Source: Thermoanaerobacter kivui (lineage in GTDB: Bacteria > Bacillota > Thermoanaerobacteria > Thermoanaerobacterales > Thermoanaerobacteraceae). From it: a DNA stretch of 64,000 nucleotides. The notes below the pieces were generated by a model that had not been told where the DNA came from, did no database searches, and saw only the letters and a list, made by a program, of their open reading frames with translations. Where the stretch lies: contig NZ_CP009170.1 in the NCBI RefSeq assembly GCF_000763575.1, positions 645,501 to 709,500 on the forward strand, given 5' to 3'. Position 1 is the first letter of the stretch. Every line of letters starts with the position of its first letter. Both the position numbers and the translations under genes were made by a program. Shown here piece by piece: positions 37,372 through 44,832 of the stretch.

Positions 37372-37917
37372 TCAAAACTGAACATTAATAGGTCCTCTTT
37401 CACCTTCATCAACAGGATAATATTCCTTGGGTGTTAATCTCATCATATTTGCAACAATAGAAGCAGGGATTCTCTGTTGTGCTGCATTGTACTGCATGAC
37501 TATATCATTATAAAACTGTCTTGCAAAAGCAATTTTATTTTCTGTATTAGTTAATTCTTCTTGGAGTTTTAAAAAATTCTCATTTGCCTTTAATTCTGGA
37601 TAATTTTCTGCAACAGCAAAAATTGTCTTAAGAGCTTGTGTAATCTGATTATTAGTATCTCCTACTTCTTTTACTGATTGAGCTCCCATTGCCTTAGCCC
37701 TTAATTCTCCTAAATTTTCAAAAATCTCTTTTTCATGAGCAGCATATCCTTTTACTGTATTCACAAGGTTAGGTATAAGGTCATATCTTCTCTTTAACTG
37801 TACATCTATTTGCGCCCAAGCATTTTCTACTCTGTTTTTCAAATTAATAAAACTATTGTAAGTCATAATAAACCACAAAACTATAACTGCTACGATACCT
37901 AAAATTATCCATATCAT
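37372..37917 (-). CDS. lemA: LemA-family protein
   Basis: The 181-residue protein has one N-terminal membrane helix (about 3-22) followed by the LemA coiled helical domain: [60 protein letters not shown]. It is exported or anchored at the membrane with the domain outside. LemA and HtpX genes are frequently adjacent, as here with a 20-bp gap. The promoter lies at 38045-38073 on the minus strand. Confidence 0.93.
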   Translation of the reverse strand: MIWIILGIVAVIVLWFIMTYNSFINLKNRVENAWAQIDVQLKRRYDLIPNLVNTVKGYAAHEKEIFENLGELRAKAMGAQSVKEVGDTNNQITQALKTIFAVAENYPELKANENFLKLQEELTNTENKIAFARQFYNDIVMQYNAAQQRIPASIVANMMRLTPKEYYPVDEGERGPINVQF

Positions 37918-38044
37918 TTGATTTCCTCCTTCATATTCATTATAAATTTCTGACCTACCATATTTGCTCCTTTAATTTCTTACACTAAGTTTGACATTTT
38001 AATAGCTTTTATATTCTGTGTTTTCTTAAATCTTTCTTAGTTTC

Positions 38045-38073
38045 ATTATATTATATATCTATTATACATGCAA
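38045..38073 (-). promoter_or_regulatory. Promoter for lemA-htpX (minus strand)
   Basis: On the minus strand, TTGCAT (38073-38068) and TATAAT (38050-38045) are 17 bp apart. The surrounding ~110 bp closely match the Uma2 promoter block at 27375-27490. Confidence 0.65.
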
Positions 38074-38145
38074 CAGAATATAACTTTGGTATCCGGCGTT
38101 CCAAAATGGGGTTAGATTACTTTTGTCAGAGTATGTCTATTTGTA

Positions 38146-38174
38146 TTGGAATTTGCTTTATAAAATGGTAAAAT
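38146..38174 (+). promoter_or_regulatory. Promoter for yfcE
   Basis: TTGGAA and TAAAAT are separated by 17 bp, with TGG directly before the -10. It lies about 36 bases upstream of the yfcE start. Confidence 0.6.
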
Positions 38175-38209
38175 TAAAATTAAGATGTAGAAAGGTAGGG
38201 TGATATTAT

Positions 38210-38764
38210 ATGAAAATTGGTGTTATAAGTGACACTCATGGAGATTATAGGTCATGGGAAAAGGCGTGGGATTTTTTAAAGGATTCGGATATTATTTTAC
38301 ATGCAGGGGATGTATTGTATCATGGACCGCGTAATCCAATTCCCGAAGGATATGACCCGAAAAAACTTGCTGATGCTGTAAATGCCTCTCCCGTTCCAAT
38401 TTTGATTGCAGAAGGGAATTGTGATGCTTATGTTGACCAAATGATGCTTGATGTACCTATACAAACACCGTATGTCTTTGCTTTCATTGAGGGGAAAAGA
38501 TTTATGATTCAACATGGCCATAATATTTCTGATGAAGATATACATAAGTTGGTTAAGAAGTATAAATTAGATTATTTTATAATTGGGCACACGCATATTC
38601 CTTTAATAAAAAAGATTGAAAATTGTGTGGTGATTAATCCTGGTTCTACATCTCTCAGCAAACGGGAAGATAAGATTAATTCGGTAGGATTTATTGAAGT
38701 TGAAAGTGGAAGTGTTCATATAATTGATTTGGAAAGCGGAAAAGATATTTTGTTTTTGGAATGA
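38210..38764 (+). CDS. yfcE: YfcE-family metallophosphodiesterase
   Basis: The 184-residue calcineurin-type phosphoesterase carries GVISDTHGD (metal site I), LHAGDVLYHG, EGNCDAY, QHGHNIS and IGHTHIPL. This is the full set of metal-binding motifs. YfcE of E. coli hydrolyses phosphodiesters in vitro. Length matches the family. A GGTAGGGTGAT stretch lies before the ATG. It is followed directly by a broken aldo/keto reductase fragment. Confidence 0.92.
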   Translation: MKIGVISDTHGDYRSWEKAWDFLKDSDIILHAGDVLYHGPRNPIPEGYDPKKLADAVNASPVPILIAEGNCDAYVDQMMLDVPIQTPYVFAFIEGKRFMIQHGHNISDEDIHKLVKKYKLDYFIIGHTHIPLIKKIENCVVINPGSTSLSKREDKINSVGFIEVESGSVHIIDLESGKDILFLE

Positions 38765-39232
38765 TATGTAAGTTTAGAACTGCTTAGTAAGTATTTAAAC
38801 CAAAAGCTTATTATAAACCAATTGCAGTTTAGTATTATGCATAAAGGTATAATAGATTCTGGTTTTAATGTGAATATGAAAATAGATCAGTCTATAGATA
38901 GAGATGGCAATGTTTTGGAGTATTGCAGGTTAAAGAATATTACGATACAAGCATGGTCACCGTTCCAATATGGATTTTTTGAAGGCACTTTTTTAGATAA
39001 CGAAAAATTTAAAGAACTTAATGACAAAATTGACGAAATTGCTGCTAAAAAGGGTGTGCCAAGTATTGCTATACCTATTGCATGGATTTTAAGACATCCA
39101 GCAAAGATACAACCTATTGTTGGTACGACAAATCCTGCTCGATTGAAAGATATATGCAAAGCATCAGAGATTGAACTTACAAGAGAGGAATGGTATGAGT
39201 TATATAGAGCTGCAGGAAATAAATTACCATAA
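38765..39232 (+). pseudogene. Aldo/keto reductase, 5'-truncated remnant
   Basis: An open frame without a proper start reads ELLSKYLNQKLIINQLQFSIMH, then ITIQAWSPFQYGFFEG, IPIAWILRHPAKIQPIVGTT and ARLKDICKASEIELTREEWYELYRAAG. This is the C-terminal half of a YdhF-type NADPH-dependent aldo/keto reductase. The N-terminal half with the catalytic Tyr and Lys is absent and the fragment begins immediately after the yfcE stop, so the 5' part was deleted. Confidence 0.85.
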
Positions 39233-39272
39233 AGGCGAGTATTATTTTTGTGATAAAGAAAATAAAGTTTAC

Positions 39273-39303
39273 AAAAAGGTACTAAGCAATTAGTACCTTT
39301 TTT
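39273..39303. terminator. Strong bidirectional terminator
   Basis: AAAAAGGTACTAA and TTAGTACCTTTTT form a perfect 13-bp stem around the loop GCAA, with T/A runs on both sides. Confidence 0.9.
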
Positions 39304-39374
39304 GTAATGAATCTGGTTAGAGTGCTTTAGAGAATTTTTTGCTTCTCCTCGGGTATCACAGAGTATTGTGAATA

Positions 39375-39403
39375 CTTAAAAGTGAAGTAAAGTGTGATAT
39401 AAT
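39375..39403 (+). promoter_or_regulatory. Promoter for rtcB
   Basis: CTTAAA and TATAAT are 17 bp apart, followed by about 100 bases of leader before the rtcB start. Confidence 0.5.
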
Positions 39404-39502
39404 GGAATTAAGAAGGAAATGGCAGGACAATTGAAAAGATTGTAATATAGATGATAATATGCTTCTATTTGTTAATTGTAGGGGAATAATGAGAAGAAGG
39501 GA

Positions 39503-40954
39503 GTGACTCCCTATGGGGTAGAAGTTATACAGGGGTATACAGTTCTAAAAGATGGGATTAATCGATGGCGAATTCCCAAGTTTGGAAAAATGAGAGTGGA
39601 TGCTGTAATATATGTGAATGATACGTTAAAAGAGCTTTTATATGAAGACCAGTCTTTAAGGCAGCTTGTCAATGCTGCTAGTCTTCCCGGAGTTGTGGAA
39701 CCTGTTATAGGTATGCCGGATATCCATGAGGGGTTTGGGCTTCCTATAGGAGGAGTTATGGCAATAGAGGAGAAAGGGGTCATTTCAACTGGAGCAGTAG
39801 GGTATGATATTAATTGTGGCGTAAGGCTTTTGAAAACTAATCTTGAAGCAGCGTATTTTAATAAAGAGCTTTTATATAAGCTTATAGAACGGATCGAGTA
39901 TTATGTTCCTACAGGCATAGGGAAAAAGGGAAAACACAAGGGTATTACACGGGTAATTTTTGATGATGTAGTGCACAGAGGGGTAGAAGCGGTTATTAAA
40001 GCTGGTTTTGGAAAAAAATCAGATCTGGAGTATATTGAAGAGGGAGGAAAGCTTGAAGGAGCTGATCTTTCTGCGGTATCAAAGGAAGCACAGGAAAGAG
40101 GCGAAGAACAACTTGGCACTTTAGGAGGAGGCAATCACTTCATAGAGATTCAGCGAGTTGATTCTATTTTGGATGAAAAATTGGCAAGACAATTTGGGCT
40201 TTTTAAAGGGCAAATTGTCGTTATGATTCACACGGGAAGCCGCGGATTTGGGCATCAGATTGCTACAGATTACACCAAAATCCTTTGGGAAGCGGCGAAA
40301 AAATACGGAATTGAGGTTCCTGAAAAGGGACTTGCTGCGGCTCCTATTGATTCGAAAGAGGGCAAAGCGTATTATAAAGCGATGGCAGCTGCAGTGAACT
40401 TTGCTTTTTCAAACAGGCAGATAATCATGTTTGATGTGATAAGGGCTTTTGAGGATGTTTTGAAAAAGTCTGAGGAGTCTATGGGGTTCCAACTTGTATA
40501 TGACGTTGCTCACAATATTGCTAAATGGGAAGTACATGGCGGTAAGAGGCTTCTTGTCCACAGAAAAGGAGCCACAAGGGCTTTACCAGCAGGACATTCT
40601 CAGAATCCTTCTTTTTACAAAGAATCAGGACATCCTGCTCTTATTCCCGGTAGTATGGGTACAGGTTCTTATGTGGTGGTTGGCACAGAAAAAGCGGCAG
40701 AGACCTTTTATTCTGTAAATCACGGAGCAGGACGAAAGCTTTCACGAAATAAGGCTAAAAAAATCAGTAAAGAGGAATTTGAAAAGGCTATGGGGGATGT
40801 AGTATACAATGTTCGGTCTTATAAAGATATCGCTGATGAGTCGCCACTTGCTTACAAAGACGTAGAAGAGGTTGTGTCTGTTCTTGAGAAAAGAGAAATT
40901 ACTATACCTGTTGCTCGATTTGTGCCTCTTGCAGTTGTAAAAGGCGCAGATTAA
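39503..40954 (+). CDS. rtcB: RtcB-type RNA-splicing ligase
   Basis: The 483-residue protein carries all RtcB signatures. GYDINCGVRLL has the metal-binding Cys105. GGGNHFIE, HTGSRGFGHQ and YDVAHNIAKWE follow. HRKGATRALPAGH comes next, and VNHGAGR contains the guanylylated His407. RtcB joins 2',3'-cyclic phosphate or 3'-phosphate RNA ends to 5'-OH ends using GTP and Mn2+. The GTG start is the only candidate before the conserved INRWRIP region, and its ribosome site is poorly spaced, so the N terminus is uncertain. Confidence 0.93.
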   Translation: MTPYGVEVIQGYTVLKDGINRWRIPKFGKMRVDAVIYVNDTLKELLYEDQSLRQLVNAASLPGVVEPVIGMPDIHEGFGLPIGGVMAIEEKGVISTGAVGYDINCGVRLLKTNLEAAYFNKELLYKLIERIEYYVPTGIGKKGKHKGITRVIFDDVVHRGVEAVIKAGFGKKSDLEYIEEGGKLEGADLSAVSKEAQERGEEQLGTLGGGNHFIEIQRVDSILDEKLARQFGLFKGQIVVMIHTGSRGFGHQIATDYTKILWEAAKKYGIEVPEKGLAAAPIDSKEGKAYYKAMAAAVNFAFSNRQIIMFDVIRAFEDVLKKSEESMGFQLVYDVAHNIAKWEVHGGKRLLVHRKGATRALPAGHSQNPSFYKESGHPALIPGSMGTGSYVVVGTEKAAETFYSVNHGAGRKLSRNKAKKISKEEFEKAMGDVVYNVRSYKDIADESPLAYKDVEEVVSVLEKREITIPVARFVPLAVVKGAD

Positions 40955-41058
40955 TGGGTAAGTTTGCAAATACATCGCTTTATAAGGTATTGTTGTGGAC
41001 TATAGGAATTATAGTGACGGTTTTAAATGTGATGCTTCTTATGAGCTTTGTTGGATGA
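40954..41058 (+). CDS. 34-residue membrane peptide, possibly a fragment of an Nramp-type transporter
   Basis: An ATG overlapping the rtcB stop opens a 34-codon frame with a single membrane helix (YKVLLWTIGIIVTVLNVMLLM). The MGKFANTSLYKVL opening resembles the last helix of Nramp-type divalent-metal transporters. It may be a leftover of such a gene, or a translated small protein coupled to rtcB. No ribosome site of its own is evident apart from AAAGGCG. Confidence 0.4.
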   Translation: MGKFANTSLYKVLLWTIGIIVTVLNVMLLMSFVG

Positions 41059-41195
41059 TTGATACTTTTTTAATTAAATATTAAAATTAAAATATAAAAA
41101 TATAAATATTTTGTTTAAGAAAGTTTAATTGAAGTGATATAATGATACCAGAAAACTAGACAGACAAAAAGTCAAAAATAAGTTAGAATATAGTT

Positions 41196-41489
41196 ATGAA
41201 TAAGAGAAGAAATTTTACACCAGAACAAAAAGCAAAAATTGTATTAGATGTATTACGAGAAGAAAAAACGCTTAATGAAATTGCTGCTGAATATGAAATA
41301 CATCCGAATATGATTAGTCGCTGGAAAGCAGAATTTGTCAATAATGCAGCAAAGGTATTTGCCAAAGAAACCGACGAGTTAGAAAAGGTCAAAAAATCAT
41401 ATGAAAAGGAGAAGGAGGAATTATTGAAACAAATAGGGCAGCTCTCTTATGAGAATGCCTGGCTTAAAAAAAAATCTGGCCAATTCTAA
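41196..41489 (+). CDS. IS3 transposase OrfA (HTH protein)
   Basis: The 97-residue protein has a helix-turn-helix (NFTPEQKAKIVLDVLREEKTLNEIAAEYEIHPNMISRWKAEF) followed by a leucine-zipper-like coiled coil (ELEKVKKSYEKEKEELLKQIGQL). It binds the IS ends. At 41466-41474 a run of nine A residues lies in the overlap with OrfB, as expected for the programmed -1 frameshift that makes the OrfAB transposase. Confidence 0.93.
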   Translation: MNKRRNFTPEQKAKIVLDVLREEKTLNEIAAEYEIHPNMISRWKAEFVNNAAKVFAKETDELEKVKKSYEKEKEELLKQIGQLSYENAWLKKKSGQF

Positions 41490-42348
41490 ATCTCGTGAGG
41501 AACGCATGAAAATGATTGATAGGGGTGATAAAAAGCTTAGTATTAGCAGACAGGCTGAGCTCTTAAGCATTAATCGCACAAGTCTTTATTACAAGCCTGT
41601 GCCAATAAGCGATGAAGAGTACATGATTAAGCGTATCATTGATGAGGTCTATACAGCCCATCCCGAATATGGATATCGCAGAATGACAACTATACTAAGG
41701 AGGGATTATGGAATTCTTATCAACCGTAAAAGGACTCGCCGTTACATGCGGGAGATGGGCATACACGGATTTTGCCCTGGACCAAATCTTAGTAAGAGAC
41801 TGCATAGCAAATACATCTATCCATACTTATTGAAAGGACTATACATTGATCATCCTAATCAAGTATGGTCAATAGATATAACATATTGTCGGATGAAACG
41901 AGGTTTTATGTACTTAGTAGCCATTATAGACTGGTATTCCAGGTATATTGTAGGATATGGGCTGTCTAATACACTTGAACATACATTCGTCATTGATACA
42001 CTCAAAAAAGCCATAAAGCGGCATGGAGCACCAGAAATCATAAACAGTGATCAAGGTTCACAATTTACATGTGAAGACTATATAAACTTGCTGAAAGAAA
42101 ATAAGATAAAAATATCTATGGATAGTAAAGGTAGAGCATTGGACAATCATCGTATAGAGCGATTTTTCAGGAGCTATAAGTGGGAGAAACTCTACCTGGA
42201 AGACTGTGAAACTGGGCATCAGCTAAGAAAAATAACACAAGAGTATATTGAATACTACAACAACAAGAGACCACACCAGTCATTAGGGAATAGAACACCT
42301 TCTGAATATTACTACGGAAAATCTAATATTCTTGTGCAAGCTGGTTAA
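41449..42348 (+). CDS. IS3 transposase OrfB (DDE integrase domain)
   Basis: The frame carries the HTH_21 segment (YGYRRMTTILRRDYGI) and the rve integrase core with SIDITY, INSDQGSQFT and IERFFRSYKWE giving the DDE triad. It ends in YNNKRPHQSLGNRTPSEYY. It is probably expressed mainly as an OrfAB fusion through slippage on the nine-A run. The ATG at 41449 lies inside orfA and may not be used. It appears intact, so the element may be active. Confidence 0.93.
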   Translation: MRMPGLKKNLANSKSREERMKMIDRGDKKLSISRQAELLSINRTSLYYKPVPISDEEYMIKRIIDEVYTAHPEYGYRRMTTILRRDYGILINRKRTRRYMREMGIHGFCPGPNLSKRLHSKYIYPYLLKGLYIDHPNQVWSIDITYCRMKRGFMYLVAIIDWYSRYIVGYGLSNTLEHTFVIDTLKKAIKRHGAPEIINSDQGSQFTCEDYINLLKENKIKISMDSKGRALDNHRIERFFRSYKWEKLYLEDCETGHQLRKITQEYIEYYNNKRPHQSLGNRTPSEYYYGKSNILVQAG

Positions 42349-42542
42349 ATCTGCGGCATTTATAACATATTCCCTGTGGTGAGCTTTTCATTCCATGCCT
42401 TGATGCATCAGTGGTTGCTATGAAATGGTTATGCTTGACATAGCTGTATACATCTATTGTAATAAGACCATACACTCAAATAACTTCAGTTTATGTATCT
42501 AACTTACATTTTATATAAAACTATCAAAATAAAGGAGGTGCA

Positions 42543-42563
42543 AAAAATCTAACTTAGATTTTT
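42543..42563. repeat. Perfect 21-bp palindrome
   Basis: AAAAATCTAA, a central C and TTAGATTTTT form a perfect inverted repeat. Related ATCTAACTTA motifs occur at 42498-42507 and, inverted, near 41176-41187 at the left IS flank. Confidence 0.8.
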
Positions 42564-42617
42564 AAAAAAATTGTCTTGACAGATGGGGGCATTATATGAA
42601 AGCTGAGGTGAGTGATA

Positions 42618-42833
42618 GTGAAATCAAATTTGAATGAAATACTCAATCTGATAGATAATTTATCATTTGCAGAGAAAAAAATCATTTATAAAAAAATGCA
42701 AAACGAGATAAACAGCAAATTGCTTGATATATTAGAAAAAACTAATGAAAGAGCCGAAAAATATCCCATATCATTAGAAGAAATAACTGAAGAAGTAGAG
42801 TATATTAGAGGGAAAAGATATGAAAAAAATTAA
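42618..42833 (+). CDS. Small putative antitoxin of a PIN-domain toxin-antitoxin pair
   Basis: This protein of about 71 residues is charged and largely helical (LNEILNLIDNLSFAEKKIIYKKMQNEI, then EEITEEVEYIRGKRYEKN). It overlaps the following PIN gene by 14 bp, the standard antitoxin-first layout. No known DNA-binding fold is recognisable. GAGGTG at 42605-42610 suits GTG 42618 better than GTG 42612. Confidence 0.7.
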   Translation: MKSNLNEILNLIDNLSFAEKKIIYKKMQNEINSKLLDILEKTNERAEKYPISLEEITEEVEYIRGKRYEKN

Positions 42834-43239
42834 AGTAGTTATTGATACAAATATTTTTATTAGTGCTTTTCTAGGAAGTAAAAATGCAAAATTTTTAATG
42901 AAAGAAATTTTTAACGATGAATATATACTCATAATGTCAGCTGAACAATTGCTAGAAATAAAAGAAGTATTGAATCGACCTAAGTTTAAAAAGTATATTT
43001 CTAAGTCAGAAATTGATGCACTTATTGAATTGCTTTCTTTGAAAATAGTTGAGCCTGTTATATATCAAAAAATCACAGATTGTAGAGATGAAAAAGACAA
43101 TATGATTCTTGAAGAAGCTGTATATGGAAATGCAGACTATATAATAACTGGTGATGATGATTTGCTTGTATTAAATCCTTATAGATGGATAAAGATTGTT
43201 GAACTAAGAAGTTTCTTAAAAGAAATGTATGATTTATAA
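42820..43239 (+). CDS. PIN-domain toxin (COG1569-type ribonuclease)
   Basis: The 139-residue protein carries the PIN acidic core: VVIDTNIFISAF (Asp9), the LLEIKEVLNRPKF segment with its conserved Glu, DEKDNMILEEAV, and ADYIITGDDDLL. PIN toxins of this group are predicted endoribonucleases held in check by the upstream antitoxin. The overlap with the antitoxin gene indicates coupled translation. The pair lies directly beside the IS3 element, which fits a mobile accessory module. Confidence 0.88.
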   Translation: MKKIKVVIDTNIFISAFLGSKNAKFLMKEIFNDEYILIMSAEQLLEIKEVLNRPKFKKYISKSEIDALIELLSLKIVEPVIYQKITDCRDEKDNMILEEAVYGNADYIITGDDDLLVLNPYRWIKIVELRSFLKEMYDL

Positions 43240-43369
43240 AGTAGAGATATTTATTTAAGAGAAAATAAGAAAATGATGATAAATTATGAGAGGGGACCGG
43301 TGAGATACCCTTGATTTTTTTATTAAAAAATTGAGGTATACTAGTGTTTTGCAAAGTTTTGTTGGGTGA

Positions 43370-43398
43370 TTGATATAAATGCTATAAAATGGTAGAAT
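43370..43398 (+). promoter_or_regulatory. Promoter for the MNT/HEPN pair
   Basis: TTGATA and TAGAAT are 17 bp apart with TGG before the -10. An imperfect hairpin at 43300-43340 just upstream may end transcription from the PIN gene. Confidence 0.55.
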
Positions 43399-43428
43399 AT
43401 ATGTAAAGAATTTTGTGTGGTGAGGAAG

Positions 43429-43806
43429 ATGAGTATCACTGATGAAGAAAAAAAGAAAATACGTGAAAATTGGCGGTTAAAGAGTGAAAAAGAGAAAGAA
43501 ATGCTAGAAATACGAAAAAAGGATGCATTAGATAAAGCGTATAAGATTGCTAAATTTTTGAAAGAAAAATATAATGTGAGTAAAGTTGTCTTGTATGGAT
43601 CACTGGCAAGGGGATTTGATTTTTGGGAATTTTCGGATATTGATATTTTTGTAGATGATTGGGATGATGATAAGTTTAACTACTGGACAATGTTTGTTGA
43701 GATAGAGAATATTGCAAGGCCTTATAAAGTGAGTATAGTTACACAACGAGATGCTACGGAGGCTTTGTTAAAGGAAATAGAGAAAGAGGGGAGGGAAATA
43801 GGGTAG
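43429..43806 (+). CDS. MNT-type nucleotidyltransferase (putative antitoxin)
   Basis: This protein of about 125 residues has a charged helical N terminus (~1-45). The minimal nucleotidyltransferase motif follows as VVLYGSLARGFDFWEFSDIDIFV (GS...DxD). Where many MNT proteins have a third acidic residue in a DxV strand, this one reads PYKVSIVT, so catalysis may be altered. It overlaps the HEPN gene by one base. MNT proteins of MntA type inactivate HepT toxins by adding AMP; that role is inferred. Two GTG codons just upstream are alternative starts. Confidence 0.82.
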   Translation: MSITDEEKKKIRENWRLKSEKEKEMLEIRKKDALDKAYKIAKFLKEKYNVSKVVLYGSLARGFDFWEFSDIDIFVDDWDDDKFNYWTMFVEIENIARPYKVSIVTQRDATEALLKEIEKEGREIG

Positions 43807-44306
43807 TGGATGTGGGTAAGGTAAAAGTTATTTCAGCAAGACTCAAAATGGAACTTGAGAATATACAAAAATTGTATGATACTTTAAAGACGAAAGATAT
43901 GTTTGACAAAAAAACTTTGAAACAAAAACTGACTGATGATTTTGTGTTAAGAGCTATTGGCTCTATTTTCCATGATTTTTATACTGCTGTTGAAAATATG
44001 TTTAAAATTGTTGCAAAAAATATAGATGGTTTTATGCCATCTGGAGCTGAATGGCATTTAGAATTACTTGAACAAATGTCTATGCCGATAGAAGGGGAAA
44101 GACCAGCTTTTATAAATACAGATACTAAATTATTGCTTAATGAATTTAGGGGATTTAGACATATTTTTAGAAATATTTATGGATTTAATCTTATGCCCGA
44201 ACGAATAGCAAGATTGTTAGATATTTTTCCAGAAGCTGTGGATAATCTAAAAAAAGATGTTGGGAAATTTATCAATGATATGGAATCTATTATAAAAGAG
44301 GAGTGA
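43806..44306 (+). CDS. HepT-like HEPN-domain protein (putative ribonuclease toxin)
   Basis: This 166-residue all-helical protein has a C-terminal segment LNEFRGFRHIFRNIYGFNL, the variant HEPN motif (FRHxFRNxYGF) of HepT-like toxins. The segment FVLRAIGSIFHDFYTAVENMF matches the dimer-forming helix. It is translated directly after the MNT gene (GGGAGGG before the GTG). The pair differs in detail from the canonical MntA/HepT pair at 52971-53844, so two distinct MNT-HEPN modules flank the Wadjet genes. Confidence 0.82.
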   Translation: MDVGKVKVISARLKMELENIQKLYDTLKTKDMFDKKTLKQKLTDDFVLRAIGSIFHDFYTAVENMFKIVAKNIDGFMPSGAEWHLELLEQMSMPIEGERPAFINTDTKLLLNEFRGFRHIFRNIYGFNLMPERIARLLDIFPEAVDNLKKDVGKFINDMESIIKEE

Positions 44307-44311
44307 GATTT

Positions 44312-44662
44312 ATGCCAATTGTAAATTTAATTACAAAAGAAAAGATTGCACCAGAAAATAAGGAAGTTTTAAAGAAAGAATTTGCCGATGTGATGTATGA
44401 AGTTGCAGGAAAAAGTGAAAATTGGCTTATGGTAAGATTTACTGAAGAAGAGGATATATTTTTCCATGGACAACCTCTTGAAGAGGGTGGCATTGTAGAG
44501 ATAAAGCTTGTTGGCAAACTTCAAAGGGGACAAAAGGAAGAAATATCAAAAAGGATTTGTGATGTTTTAAATAAGGTTTTGGGTTATAGAAAAGACAACA
44601 TTTATATAGTTATCCAAGAGGTAGAAGGACAGAATTGGGGTTATAATGGAAGCACTTTTTAA
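44312..44662 (+). CDS. MIF/tautomerase-superfamily protein
   Basis: A protein of about 116 residues beginning Met-Pro-Ile-Val-Asn. The Pro after the initiator Met is the catalytic base of the tautomerase superfamily. GEEKxxIS-type helices and the ENWLMVRFTEEEDIFFHGQPLE and IVEIKLVGKL strands match MIF-like proteins. ATG 44312 after GAGGAG gives the required N-terminal Pro; an upstream GTG at 44303 would not. The substrate is unknown. It lies 5 bp after the HEPN gene and is followed by a strong terminator. Confidence 0.85.
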   Translation: MPIVNLITKEKIAPENKEVLKKEFADVMYEVAGKSENWLMVRFTEEEDIFFHGQPLEEGGIVEIKLVGKLQRGQKEEISKRICDVLNKVLGYRKDNIYIVIQEVEGQNWGYNGSTF

Positions 44663-44704
44663 AAATGGAATGCTTAAAGGTGAAAATGATGCGAAGATTT
44701 TTTA

Positions 44705-44749
44705 AATCCTTATTATTTCCATAAATTTGGGAAGTGATAAGGATTTTTG
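44705..44749 (+). terminator. Terminator after the tautomerase gene
   Basis: A 17-bp stem (AAATCCTTATTATTTCC with GGAAGTGATAAGGATTT, two G-U pairs) with a 9-base loop, followed by TT. Confidence 0.85.
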
Positions 44750-44771
44750 TTTCAAAAGGTCAAAAAATAAA

Positions 44772-44800
44772 TTGAAATGATGGAGTATTAAGTTTACAAT
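44772..44800 (+). promoter_or_regulatory. Promoter for the Wadjet operon
   Basis: TTGAAA and TACAAT are separated by 17 bp, about 30 bases upstream of jetA. Confidence 0.65.
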
Positions 44801-44832
44801 ATATATGAAATATAAATGCAAGGTGAAGTGTT

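Larger units (their letters stand above)
41150..42590 (+). mobile_element. IS3-family insertion sequence (ends approximate)
   Basis: The two overlapping IS3 reading frames lie inside this segment. The left flank (AGACAGACAAAAAG...AATAAGTTAGAAT, 41158-41190) shows partial inverted similarity to 42499-42585 (ATCTAACTTAG... and TTGTCTTGACAG). I could not define exact terminal repeats or a target duplication, so the borders are approximate. Confidence 0.7.
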
